A stretch of DNA of 9,021 nt from Pseudomonadota bacterium. GTDB lineage: Bacteria; Pseudomonadota; Alphaproteobacteria; Caulobacterales; Caulobacteraceae. The notes beneath the pieces were generated by a model that ran no database searches, had not been told where the DNA came from, and was given only the letters and a program-made list of their open reading frames with translations. This document shows positions 1-6,184 of this stretch, piece after piece. The stretch lies in NCBI GenBank assembly GCA_023409795.1, contig JAEYQX010000283.1, forward strand, positions 1 to 9,021. Direction: 5' to 3'. The position numbers and the translations under genes are program-made. Position 1 is the first letter of the stretch. Each line of letters starts with the position of its first letter.

Positions 1-411
1 GCGGCGATCGCGACCATGGAGGCCCGGGCCGGGCCCCAGGCGAGCGAGCCCTATCGGGTCCAGTTCGCAGAGGTCCTGGCCGAGGCGGGCGAGCTGGAAC
101 GCGCGATTGCCCTGGCCGAGGAGATCGTGACGCAGGCCCCGGGCGAGGCCCACCTTCTGGCCTGGAAGGGTCATCTGCACTGGCGCAATTACGAGCCTGA
201 GGCGGCCATGGACCTGGTGCGCCAGGCTCAGGCCATCGACCCGCTGAACCCGCATTTCACGGTCACCATCGAGGCCTATGAGGCGGCCATCCGCGCAGAG
301 GAAGCCGAGGCGAAGGACCAGGCTCGCAGCCTTCGCCCTCGGCCCTTGGGGCAGCTGCTGCGCGATCTGGGCCGCAAGCTGTCGGGCAATGCCTCGTCCC
401 GCGTGAAATAG
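1..411 (+). CDS. TPR-repeat protein, C-terminal part (5' end outside window)
   Basis: The reading frame is open from the first base of the window to a TAG at 409-411, so the true start probably lies upstream; the ATG at 16 has no ribosome-binding site and need not be the start. The visible part is helical, with repeat-like units such as ELERAIALAEEIVTQAPGEA followed by EAAMDLVRQAQAIDPLNP. That pattern of paired helices with conserved Ala, Leu and a closing Pro is typical of tetratricopeptide repeats, which serve as protein-protein interaction scaffolds. After the repeats come an acidic/Ala-rich helix (roughly residues 85-105 from the ATG) and a basic tail (RPRPLGQLLRDLGRKL). The gene converges on the methyltransferase gene with a gap of only 32 bases. 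What the missing N-terminal part does (for example a transferase or peptidase domain) cannot be told. The TPR assignment is fairly safe and the function is unknown. Confidence 0.7.
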   Translation, partial: AAIATMEARAGPQASEPYRVQFAEVLAEAGELERAIALAEEIVTQAPGEAHLLAWKGHLHWRNYEPEAAMDLVRQAQAIDPLNPHFTVTIEAYEAAIRAEEAEAKDQARSLRPRPLGQLLRDLGRKLSGNASSRVK

Positions 412-443
412 CCCGGCCAGCCCCCCCAGTCAGGCCCTCTCGG

Positions 444-1454
444 TCAGGCCGGCCCGCGCTGGACGATCAGGCCATAGGAGGTGGTGGGGAAGCCGGACAG
501 CATCATCGCAAGGTGCGGCTGCTCGCGATAGGGCGGCACGTCGATATAGCGGTCGATGGCCCCGTCGCCGAGGTTGAAGTCCAGGGGGGCCAGGCGGTGA
601 CCCTTCTTCGCCAGGCGCAGGGCCAGCTCGGCAAAGTCGCGGCGGCGGAACAGCACCGTGCCGGTATGGTCGATCGTTTCCTCGTTCGAGCCGGTGTTAA
701 ACTCGGTGGTGTGGATGGCCCAGCCGCCGGGCTTCAGCGTCTCGACCGAGCGCTCGATGAAGGCCAGGCCATGCTCGATCGAACCCAGGTGCTCCAGGGC
801 GCAGGCCGACCAGCAGAAGTCAAAGCCCGTCAGGTGGTCAGGCACCTGGTTCATGTCACAGGTCTCGAAGGTGACATTGGCATTGAAGACGTCGTCCGCG
901 CACAGCAGGGGATTGCGCAGGGCGTCCAGGCCCGTGGCGTGCTGGTTGGTGTCGGTCCAGCCCATGGCCTGGGCGTATTCCAGGTCGATGTCCGTCGCCA
1001 CGATCTGGCAGCCCTTGGCGGCGAAATAGGCGCTGAGCGGCTCCTCGCCCACGCCGAAGCCCAGACCCCGGCGACCGTTGGCCAGCATCCCGCGCTCATG
1101 CAGGGCCTGGCAGATGAAGACGAACTCCCACAGCTTGCGGTGATAGCGCAGGGCTTCGCGCAGCTCGGTGGTCCAGTAGGAGAAATAGGGTTCCGAGAAG
1201 CTGTCCTGGCGGCAGGGCGAGCAGGCGGTGAAGACCTTGGTGCCCGGTGCCCCTGCCTGGCGCGGTGGCTGTCTCAGCCACTGCTCTGCGGGCGGCAGGC
1301 CCAGGCTGTTGTACAGGGTGCGGATCTCGCGCTGCTGCTCCATGAGCAGCTGGGTGATTTCGTCCAGGCGGCGGGGGGTTTCCTTGGCAGATTCCGTCCA
1401 CAGCTGGGACTGACGCTGCAAGCGCTTGAAGAAGTGAAGCGGTGACTTGGGCAA
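444..1454 (-). CDS. class I SAM-dependent methyltransferase with N-terminal coiled coil
   Basis: This 336-residue protein carries a Rossmann-type methyltransferase core. The motif I region is at residues 130-144 (GLGFGVGEEPLSAYF). The acidic strand end VATDID is at 152-157, a CD pair at 199-200 suits the motif III position, FDFCWSACALEHLG at 211-224 fits motif IV, and LKPGGW at 240-245 is the classic post-motif turn. A charged, probably coiled-coil segment (about 10-50) precedes it, followed by a Cys-rich segment TACSPCRQD (76-84) of unknown use. The substrate is not predictable; similar enzymes often sit in polysaccharide or glycan gene clusters. The start chosen is a TTG at 1454 preceded by a weak GGA seven bases upstream. 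The frame stays open further upstream into the HMG-CoA lyase gene, and the first in-frame ATG (Met38) would remove the coiled coil. The HMG-CoA lyase stop lies 52 bases upstream on the same strand, so the gene may be co-transcribed with it. Confidence 0.8.
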   Translation of the reverse strand: MPKSPLHFFKRLQRQSQLWTESAKETPRRLDEITQLLMEQQREIRTLYNSLGLPPAEQWLRQPPRQAGAPGTKVFTACSPCRQDSFSEPYFSYWTTELREALRYHRKLWEFVFICQALHERGMLANGRRGLGFGVGEEPLSAYFAAKGCQIVATDIDLEYAQAMGWTDTNQHATGLDALRNPLLCADDVFNANVTFETCDMNQVPDHLTGFDFCWSACALEHLGSIEHGLAFIERSVETLKPGGWAIHTTEFNTGSNEETIDHTGTVLFRRRDFAELALRLAKKGHRLAPLDFNLGDGAIDRYIDVPPYREQPHLAMMLSGFPTTSYGLIVQRGPA

Positions 1455-1506
1455 GGTCAGGTCCGTCGTGTTAGGGCCGCCAGAGGACGACGTGGGTCGG
1501 GCGGCT

Positions 1507-2427
1507 TTATCCGCGAGCAGGCCAGCCCCCGGCGCGGCTCAGCGCACTGGGAGCGGGGCGACCGATCTTTTGTCCGATCCAGATCGCGCAGGCAACCAGG
1601 GCATCGAGGTCATAACCCGTTCTATAGCCTGCGCGTTCCAGCATATAGACAAGGTCTTCGGTAGCCACATTGCCCGTGGCCCCCGGCGCAAAGGGGCAGC
1701 CGCCGATGCCGCCGACCGAGGCGTCCAGGATGTCGATGCCCGCCTGGACCCCGGCATAGGCATTGGCCAGGCCGGTATTGCGGGTGTCGTGGAAATGCAG
1801 CCGCAGCGGGATGTCGCCCGCGACCTTGCGGGCCGCCTCGACCTTGCGGGTCACGCTCCAGGGATCGGCCACGCCTATGGTGTCGGCCAGGGCGATTTCG
1901 TCGACGCCCAGGGCGGCCACCTGGCTGACCAGGTCGGTCACCTGCTCTACCGACACCTCCCCGTCGAAGGGGCAGCCCCAGACGCAGGACAGGGTGGCCG
2001 AGATCGTCGGCACCTCCTGGTCCCCGGCCACGGCATTGGCCCGGCCCGCCATGATGTCGGCCAGCATCTGCACCTGCTGGGCCGTGGTCAGGCCCTGGTT
2101 CTTCAGGCCAAAGCCGTCGGAGGCCGACAGGGAGACATTGACCTCGTCCAGCGGCGTGCCCAGCGCCCGGTCATAGCCCTTGCCGTTCAGCACCAGGCCG
2201 ATGCGGCGGCGTCCCGGCGTGCGGGGCAGGGCGGCCATGACCTCCTCGGCCCCGGCCATCTGGGGCACATACCGGGGATGGACGAAGCTGACGGCCTCGA
2301 TGCGCCGGGCCCCGGCGGCCTCCAGCCGCTGCACGAACTCGGCGCGCAGGGCGGGGTCGAGAATGGCCTTTTCGTTCTGCAGGCCGTCGCGGGGGCCGAC
2401 CTCGACGATCTCGATGGGGCGCGTCAT
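1507..2427 (-). CDS. mvaB: hydroxymethylglutaryl-CoA lyase (EC 4.1.3.4)
   Basis: This enzyme splits 3-hydroxy-3-methylglutaryl-CoA into acetyl-CoA and acetoacetate, the last step of leucine and isovalerate catabolism, in the cytoplasm. The 306-residue length is normal for the family. The TIM-barrel start EVGPRDGLQNE (9-19) gives the active-site Arg13 and metal-binding Asp14. Glu44 lies in IEAVSFV, and the metal-binding pair His211/His213 in HFHDT. The family signature GGIGGCPFAPGATGN (239-253) contains the catalytic Cys244 and the metal ligand Asn253. All key residues of the family are therefore present and the enzyme should be active. Its ATG overlaps the TGA of the ArnT-like gene by one base (TGATG), implying translational coupling to an unrelated membrane glycosyltransferase. 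No other leucine-pathway genes are in the window. The alternative reading as an isopropylmalate or citramalate synthase is excluded by the short length and the Cys signature. Confidence 0.95.
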   Translation of the reverse strand: MTRPIEIVEVGPRDGLQNEKAILDPALRAEFVQRLEAAGARRIEAVSFVHPRYVPQMAGAEEVMAALPRTPGRRRIGLVLNGKGYDRALGTPLDEVNVSLSASDGFGLKNQGLTTAQQVQMLADIMAGRANAVAGDQEVPTISATLSCVWGCPFDGEVSVEQVTDLVSQVAALGVDEIALADTIGVADPWSVTRKVEAARKVAGDIPLRLHFHDTRNTGLANAYAGVQAGIDILDASVGGIGGCPFAPGATGNVATEDLVYMLERAGYRTGYDLDALVACAIWIGQKIGRPAPSALSRAGGWPARG

Positions 2428-4097
2428 CAGGGGTTCCCCTCCCCGGATCCGGCCGGGGCATAGAGGGTCAGGCGCACATCATCGCCTGAGGAATAGTTGT
2501 GGCCGCTGACCACGCCCACGGCCCGTCCGCTGGCCCCCAGCTCGGCCATGGCGGCCTGGAAGGCCTGGTCGTCGCGGGCCTCGACAATGGCGGGGCGTCC
2601 CTCGGCCATGGCCCGCGCGGCCCCCGCCGCGTCGGTCAGCTGGGTGTCGCGGCTGGTCAGGAAGACGAAGCTGGGCTCATGGAAGGTGGTGATGGCGATG
2701 GGGCCGGGATAGCGGCCCTGGGCCGGGTTCAGCTCGGCGGCGTCCAGGGTCTTGACCAGCCGCGGCGCGATGGACAGGGGACGCAGCTGGCGAATGGTGC
2801 CGGCCAGGGCGGCGTGGGCGATGATGCCACAGGCCATGGCGGCCAGGACCCCGGTCACCGCCGCGCGGTTGACCAGCAGGAAGCCGCCGATTGCCGCCGC
2901 CAGGGCGGCAAAGACGATGGTCAGGGTGGCCCAGGTCTGGGCCGTCGAGCGGCCGAACTCGGTCAGGCCATAGACGGTGATCAGGCAGATCACGACCCCG
3001 GCGAACAGGCCGAGCAAGGCCCCGGAGACGCGCGACACCTTGCCGATGGGCCGGGTCAGGGCGGCGGCCATCAGCAGGGCGAGGGCCCCAAAGGTCGGCA
3101 GGGTATAGTGCCACAGCTTGGTCGGGGCGATCTCGAACACCAGCCAGGCAGGGATCAGCCAGCACAGGGCAAAGCGGATGGCCGGCTCGGCCCGGCGATG
3201 CCAGCCGGTGGACAGGGCCGCAGGCAGAAGCAGGGTGGCGGGGAAGAGCAGCAGAGGCGACAGCACCGCATACATGCCAAAGAAGCCGCTGTGGCTTTCG
3301 TGGGCACCGGCCAGCTTGGGAGCCAGATCGCCGCCGATCGCCTCGCGCCAGAAGCCGCCGTCGGTGACGATGGTAATGGCAATGGCCCAGGGGCCCAGCA
3401 GCAGGGCCAGGACCGTCAGCCCCCAGCCCCAGCCCAGCTTGCCGACCCAGCGGACGTTCCGGTCCCACACTGAAAGGGCCAGGATGCTGAGCGCCACGAC
3501 CATCAGACCGATCGGCCCCTTGATCAGGATGGAAAAGCCCAGGCCCAGCCAGAACAGCAGCTTGTGCGCCCGGATCGGCCGCTCGCCGGCCAGGTGCGCC
3601 ATGTAGATTCGCGCCAGGGCGGCCATCGACAGGGTCGTCAGGCCGCACAGCATGGCGTCGGTCTTGGCAATCCCCGCCTCGGTCGAGAGCAGGAAGGTGG
3701 TGCCCAGGATCGCGCCGGCCAGGAACCCCGCGCGGTGGCCCAGCATGGCCGCCCCCGCCCAGGCGACGGCCCAGGCGGCCAGCATGGCCCCCAGCAGGGA
3801 GGGCAGGCGATAGGCCTGGATGTTGCGGTCCTCGACCGCCGAGGTCAGGCTGACCGAAGCCGCCTGCAGCCAGTAGATGCCGATGGGCTTCTTCCAGCGC
3901 GGGTCGTCCTGGAAGCGGATGTCGACATAGTCGCCGCTTTCCAGCATCTGGGCCGTGGCCTGGGCAAAGCGGCTTTCATCACGATCCAGCGGCGGCAGGA
4001 GCATCAGACCGGGCAGGGCCGCCAGCAGGGTCAGCAGGGCGGCCATTACCGGCCCCCGCCAGCCGGCAATGTAGCGATCCAGGTTCGGTCGATTCAT
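2427..4097 (-). CDS. ArnT/PMT-family (GT39/GT83-like) membrane glycosyltransferase
   Basis: This is a 556-residue integral membrane protein of the family that moves a sugar from a polyprenyl-phosphate carrier to an envelope acceptor on the periplasmic face; the best-known member is ArnT, which modifies lipid A. The first hydrophobic helix (about 15-36) is followed by the periplasmic loop motif LDRDESRFAQATAQML (37-52), with the conserved acidic residues Asp38, Asp40 and Glu41. Then comes RWKKPIGIYWLQ (67-78), a second hallmark of ArnT-like enzymes. About ten further hydrophobic segments follow to around residue 440, then a soluble C-terminal domain of about 110 residues, probably periplasmic. 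The start is the ATG at 4097; no clear Shine-Dalgarno sequence precedes it. A GT2 gene lies divergently across 105 bases and could supply the lipid-linked donor. Both donor sugar and acceptor are unknown; galacturonate on lipid A is a reasonable guess for Caulobacterales. HMG-CoA lyase follows with a one-base overlap. Confidence 0.88.
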   Translation of the reverse strand: MNRPNLDRYIAGWRGPVMAALLTLLAALPGLMLLPPLDRDESRFAQATAQMLESGDYVDIRFQDDPRWKKPIGIYWLQAASVSLTSAVEDRNIQAYRLPSLLGAMLAAWAVAWAGAAMLGHRAGFLAGAILGTTFLLSTEAGIAKTDAMLCGLTTLSMAALARIYMAHLAGERPIRAHKLLFWLGLGFSILIKGPIGLMVVALSILALSVWDRNVRWVGKLGWGWGLTVLALLLGPWAIAITIVTDGGFWREAIGGDLAPKLAGAHESHSGFFGMYAVLSPLLLFPATLLLPAALSTGWHRRAEPAIRFALCWLIPAWLVFEIAPTKLWHYTLPTFGALALLMAAALTRPIGKVSRVSGALLGLFAGVVICLITVYGLTEFGRSTAQTWATLTIVFAALAAAIGGFLLVNRAAVTGVLAAMACGIIAHAALAGTIRQLRPLSIAPRLVKTLDAAELNPAQGRYPGPIAITTFHEPSFVFLTSRDTQLTDAAGAARAMAEGRPAIVEARDDQAFQAAMAELGASGRAVGVVSGHNYSSGDDVRLTLYAPAGSGEGNP

Positions 4098-4202
4098 GCG
4101 ACTGTCGTATCATGCGATCAAGGTGGGCCGAAAGCACTTGCGCGTCAGGCCGCCCACAAGCGGGTCGTTTTCCAGCCTGAGCGGATAGGCTAGACAGGTT
4201 CC
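4098..4202. promoter_or_regulatory. divergent intergenic region between the two glycosyltransferase genes
   Basis: These 105 bases must hold the promoters for both the leftward ArnT-like gene and the rightward GT2 gene. I see no convincing -35/-10 pair. A short inverted repeat, AGCCT (4174-4178) and AGGCT (4187-4191) with an 8-base spacer, lies just upstream of the GT2 start and could be chance. A GATTC at 4091-4095, matching the GANTC target of the CcrM-type methylase found in Caulobacterales, overlaps the start of the ArnT-like gene. The shared control region is the main structural point; the exact sites are not resolved. Confidence 0.35.
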
Positions 4203-4940
4203 ATGATCGAAACACCCGCCTCATCGCCCCAGATTTCCGTGGTCGTGCCGGTGCACGACGAGGCCGGGGCGGCCGTCCCCCTGGCCCACGAAATCGCCCA
4301 GGCCTTTGCCGGTCGCGCCTTTGAAATGATCTTTGTCGATGACGCCAGCCGCGATGAGACGCGGGCTGAGCTGCAGGCGGCGATGAAGGACCTGCCGCAA
4401 CTGCGCCTTCTGGCCCACACCGACAATGCGGGGCAGAGCCGGGCGATTCGCTCAGGCGTCCTGGCGGCCCGGGGCTCGATCATCGTCACCCTGGACGGCG
4501 ATGGCCAGAACCCGCCCGCCGATGCGCCGCGCCTGGTCGATGCCCTGCTGGCCGCGCCCGATACCGTGGCCATGGTCGGTGGGGTCCGCGCCCGGCGCCA
4601 GGACAGCCAGTCCAAGCGGCGGGCCTCGGTCTGGGCCAACCGCATCCGTCGGCACCTGCTGGGCGATGATGCCGCCGACACCGGCTGCGGCCTGAAGGCG
4701 TTTCGCCGCGAGGCCTTCCTGCGGCTGCCCTACTTCGATCACATCCACCGCTACCTGCCCGTCCTGATGATCCGCGAGGGCTTTGAGAACCGCTACCTGG
4801 ACGTGGACCACCGGCACCGCGAGACCGGGCGCTCGAAATACACCAACTGGGGGCGGCTGAAGGCGTCGCTGTCCGACCTGGTCGGCGTGATGTGGCTCAA
4901 GTCCCGCGCCCGCCAGCCGGGCCCGGTCCAGGAGCTGTGA
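4203..4940 (+). CDS. GT2 glycosyltransferase, polyprenyl-phosphate sugar synthase type (DPM1/ArnC/RgtE-like)
   Basis: This 245-residue enzyme has the GT-A fold features of family 2 glycosyltransferases. ISVVVPVHDE at the start of the domain (about 11-20) and IFVDDAS (about 43-49) bind the nucleotide sugar, DGDGQN is the metal-binding DxD motif, and TGCGLKAFRRE with the later HRHRETGRSKY are typical of the dolichyl/undecaprenyl-phosphate sugar transferase branch. It lacks the two C-terminal membrane helices of ArnC and GtrB and ends shortly after a weakly hydrophobic stretch (LSDLVGVMWL), so it resembles the short DPM1-like form, bound peripherally to the inner membrane. It probably charges a polyprenyl phosphate with a sugar for the divergent ArnT-like transferase. 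In Rhizobium, RgtE makes polyprenyl-phosphate galacturonate this way; the sugar here is unknown. The ATG at 4203 has only a weak ACAGG four bases upstream. No GtrA or lipid-A-synthase-N-domain partner is visible downstream. Confidence 0.88.
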   Translation: MIETPASSPQISVVVPVHDEAGAAVPLAHEIAQAFAGRAFEMIFVDDASRDETRAELQAAMKDLPQLRLLAHTDNAGQSRAIRSGVLAARGSIIVTLDGDGQNPPADAPRLVDALLAAPDTVAMVGGVRARRQDSQSKRRASVWANRIRRHLLGDDAADTGCGLKAFRREAFLRLPYFDHIHRYLPVLMIREGFENRYLDVDHRHRETGRSKYTNWGRLKASLSDLVGVMWLKSRARQPGPVQEL

Positions 4941-4943
4941 CGC

Positions 4944-5018
4944 CTAGCTGAAGGCGACGAAGATCAGGGCGACAACCGTCGTGTCAAACAGGCGCGAGGC
5001 AAGGTGCAGCAGGGGCAT
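4944..5018 (-). CDS. possible small membrane peptide (24 residues)
   Basis: In the gap between the GT2 gene and the phaR-linked unknown gene, the minus strand has an ATG (5018) opening a 24-codon frame that closes with TAG at 4946-4944. The peptide begins MPLLHLASRLF and ends with the hydrophobic run TTVVALIFVAFS, so it would be a single-helix membrane peptide. G or C occupies 21 of 24 third codon positions against 9 of 24 second positions, the signature of real genes in this genome, which raises it above an average chance frame. Against it, there is no clear ribosome-binding site, an in-frame TAG lies five codons upstream, and a frame this short arises easily by chance. I do not recognise a family. 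It converges on the GT2 gene, whose stop is only three bases away. Confidence 0.35.
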   Translation of the reverse strand: MPLLHLASRLFDTTVVALIFVAFS

Positions 5019-5051
5019 CGGGGCTACCGGCTAGGGGATCAGTTGCCCCCG

Positions 5052-5085
5052 GGGTCGCAAGACCCGTGCCAGCGGCCCGTGGGCC
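5052..5085. terminator. two adjacent small hairpins at the 3' end of the phaR-linked gene
   Basis: GGGTC (5052-5056) pairs with GACCC (5061-5065) around a GCAA loop of GNRA type, and GGCC (5074-5077) pairs with GGCC (5082-5085) around CGTG. They lie immediately beyond the stop codon of the leftward unknown gene (5088-5086), where a terminator of the hemolysin III-phaR transcript would be expected. Neither is followed by a T-run in either direction, so intrinsic termination is doubtful; they could merely stabilise a 3' end. Confidence 0.25.
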
Positions 5086-5478
5086 CTAGATTTCGGTTTC
5101 CGTATCCCGTCCCGGGGCCGGGCGCCGGTCGTGGCGACCGGAATATTCGGTGCCCAGATAGGTGACGCGGGCCGCATCCAGCACCGGTGGCCCGCCCTTC
5201 AGCCCGCGCTTCTGGCCGGATTGGCCAATGACCTGGGCGGCAAAGGCCGCCGGGGGGACCAGCGGCGGGGCGGCAGGCATTGCCGGGGTGATCTCGACCA
5301 CAGGCACGACCGGCACCAGGTCCCGGGAGCCAGGCCCTTCCTCGCCAGGCCCTTCCTGGCCAGGCTCGGCCGCAGCCGGCCTGGCCTGGCGCGGGTCGCG
5401 TCCGCGCCGCTCGCCCTCGCGCCGCTCCTGGATGGAGGGGCCGCCAGGGGGACCGACCGGGCGGATGCTGTCGGTCAT
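5086..5478 (-). CDS. conserved-looking protein of unknown function, translationally coupled to phaR
   Basis: This gene encodes 130 residues with two unlike halves. The N-terminal half (about 1-75) is disordered: charged and Gly/Pro-rich, with QERREGERRGRD at 17-28, a five-residue repeat (EGPGE, EGPGS) around 42-51, and a Pro/Val/Ala run to 77. The C-terminal part (about 78-117: AAFAAQVIGQSGQKRGLKGG then PPVLDAARVTYLGTEYSG) looks like a compact conserved motif. I believe similar proteins occur next to phaR in other Caulobacterales, but that is memory and not a search. No signal peptide or membrane helix is seen. The ATG overlaps the phaR stop in an ATGA arrangement, so the two are almost certainly translated from one mRNA. 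The context suggests a role linked to PHA granules or to PhaR itself, but nothing in the sequence proves it. Confidence 0.75.
   Translation of the reverse strand: MTDSIRPVGPPGGPSIQERREGERRGRDPRQARPAAAEPGQEGPGEEGPGSRDLVPVVPVVEITPAMPAAPPLVPPAAFAAQVIGQSGQKRGLKGGPPVLDAARVTYLGTEYSGRHDRRPAPGRDTETEI
5329..5357 (-). repeat. 15-bp tandem repeat in the coding region of the phaR-linked gene
   Basis: The 14-base string GCCAGGCCCTTCCT occurs at 5329-5342 and again at 5344-5357, giving a 15-base period. Because 15 is a multiple of three, the repeat encodes a five-residue unit (E-G-P-G-E/S) in the disordered N-terminal half of the protein. Copy number could change by slippage without breaking the frame. 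Confidence 0.8.
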
Positions 5479-6110
5479 TTGGCCGGGGCCGCCTTGGCCA
5501 GCCGCTCGATCTGGACGCGCATCTCCTCCATCTGGCGCTTCATGTCGTCCAGGGTGGTGTCAGCCGCAGCCGCAGGCGGGGTGGGCGAAGGCTCGGCGGC
5601 CGGTTCGGCCGGCGCTTCCTGGGCGCGTCCGAAACCGCCCATGCCCGGCCACATCTGCATGGCCCGCTCGAACATGGCCAGGTTCTGGCGCACGGCCTCC
5701 TCCATCAGCCCGCCGCCCGGCGCCTGGGCCAGGGTGCGGCTGAACTGGGCCCGCATCTGCTCCTGCTGGCGACTGAAGCTGTCCAGCGACATCTCCAGGT
5801 AGGAGGGCAGCACCGACTGCATCGAATTGCCATAGAAGCCGATCAGCTGGCGCAGGAACTGCACCGGCAGCAGGGCCTCGCCCCGGCTTTCTTCCTCAAA
5901 GATGATCTGGGTCAGGATCTGGCGTGTCAGGTCGTCATTGGTCTTGGCGTCATAGACCACGAATTCGGTGCCCTGACGCACCATCTGGGCCAGGTCTTCC
6001 AGCGTCACATAGGCACTTGTGGCCGTATTATAGAGCCGCCGGTTCGCATACTTCTTGATGACGACAAGGCCGTCTTGGGTTTTTCCGCCCTCGGATTTTC
6101 TGTCAGCCAC
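5475..6110 (-). CDS. phaR: polyhydroxyalkanoate synthesis repressor PhaR
   Basis: PhaR of Paracoccus/Rhodobacter type is a DNA-binding protein that represses phasin and PHA-synthesis genes and is released when it binds PHA granules. The 211-residue protein opens with the PHA accumulation regulator DNA-binding domain, including VVIKKYANRRLYNTATSAYV (16-35), EFVVYDAKTNDDLTRQIL (49-66) and IIFEEESRG (69-77). The accumulation regulatory domain follows at about 80-117 (LLPVQFLRQLIGFYGNSMQS, then LPSYLEMSLDSFSRQQ). The rest is a Gln/Met-rich helix, an Ala/Pro/Glu linker (163-185) and a terminal coiled coil (DDMKRQMEEMRVQIERL). The frame is open far upstream, but homology begins just after the GTG at 6110, which has a GAG seven bases before it, so I place the start there. 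The hemolysin III gene ends 74 bases upstream and the unknown gene overlaps the stop. This is not the unrelated PhaR subunit of Bacillus PHA synthase. Confidence 0.95.
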   Translation of the reverse strand: MADRKSEGGKTQDGLVVIKKYANRRLYNTATSAYVTLEDLAQMVRQGTEFVVYDAKTNDDLTRQILTQIIFEEESRGEALLPVQFLRQLIGFYGNSMQSVLPSYLEMSLDSFSRQQEQMRAQFSRTLAQAPGGGLMEEAVRQNLAMFERAMQMWPGMGGFGRAQEAPAEPAAEPSPTPPAAAADTTLDDMKRQMEEMRVQIERLAKAAPAK

Positions 6111-6120
6111 GCTTGTTCTC

Positions 6121-6135
6121 GCGTTGTTGCAACGC
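6121..6135. promoter_or_regulatory. palindrome upstream of phaR, candidate autoregulatory site
   Basis: GCGTTG-TTG-CAACGC is a perfect inverted repeat (6-base arms, 3-base centre) ending 10 bases before the phaR start codon. A nested eight-base palindrome GTTGCAAC sits at 6126-6133. It lies in the 74-base gap between the hemolysin III gene and phaR. Its GTTGTTGCA core resembles the GTTGTGCA core of the phaA-upstream palindrome read on the minus strand. A protein-binding site is my reading; an mRNA hairpin that limits phaR translation is the alternative. Confidence 0.4.
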
Positions 6136-6184
6136 CGTACTATCCCCCGTTGCGGGCGCGAAGGCCAGAGGGATCGCGAACGGC

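Noticed and set aside
429..450. Repeated GTCAGGCC in the gap between the TPR and methyltransferase genes, considered as a terminator or site
   Set aside because: The copies are direct, not inverted, form no good stem, and the string is common in such GC-rich DNA.
513..1445. 310-codon plus-strand frame opposite the methyltransferase
   Set aside because: No domain or signal, composition typical of antisense frames; the methyltransferase motifs on the other strand are clear.
1447..3473. Long plus-strand open frames opposite HMG-CoA lyase and the ArnT-like gene
   Set aside because: They are antisense shadows with Gly/Gln/His-rich composition and no family resemblance; the minus-strand genes are unambiguous.
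4174..4191. AGCCT-N8-AGGCT inverted repeat before the GT2 gene as an operator
   Set aside because: Only five-base arms with a long spacer; expected by chance, so mentioned only within the intergenic region entry.
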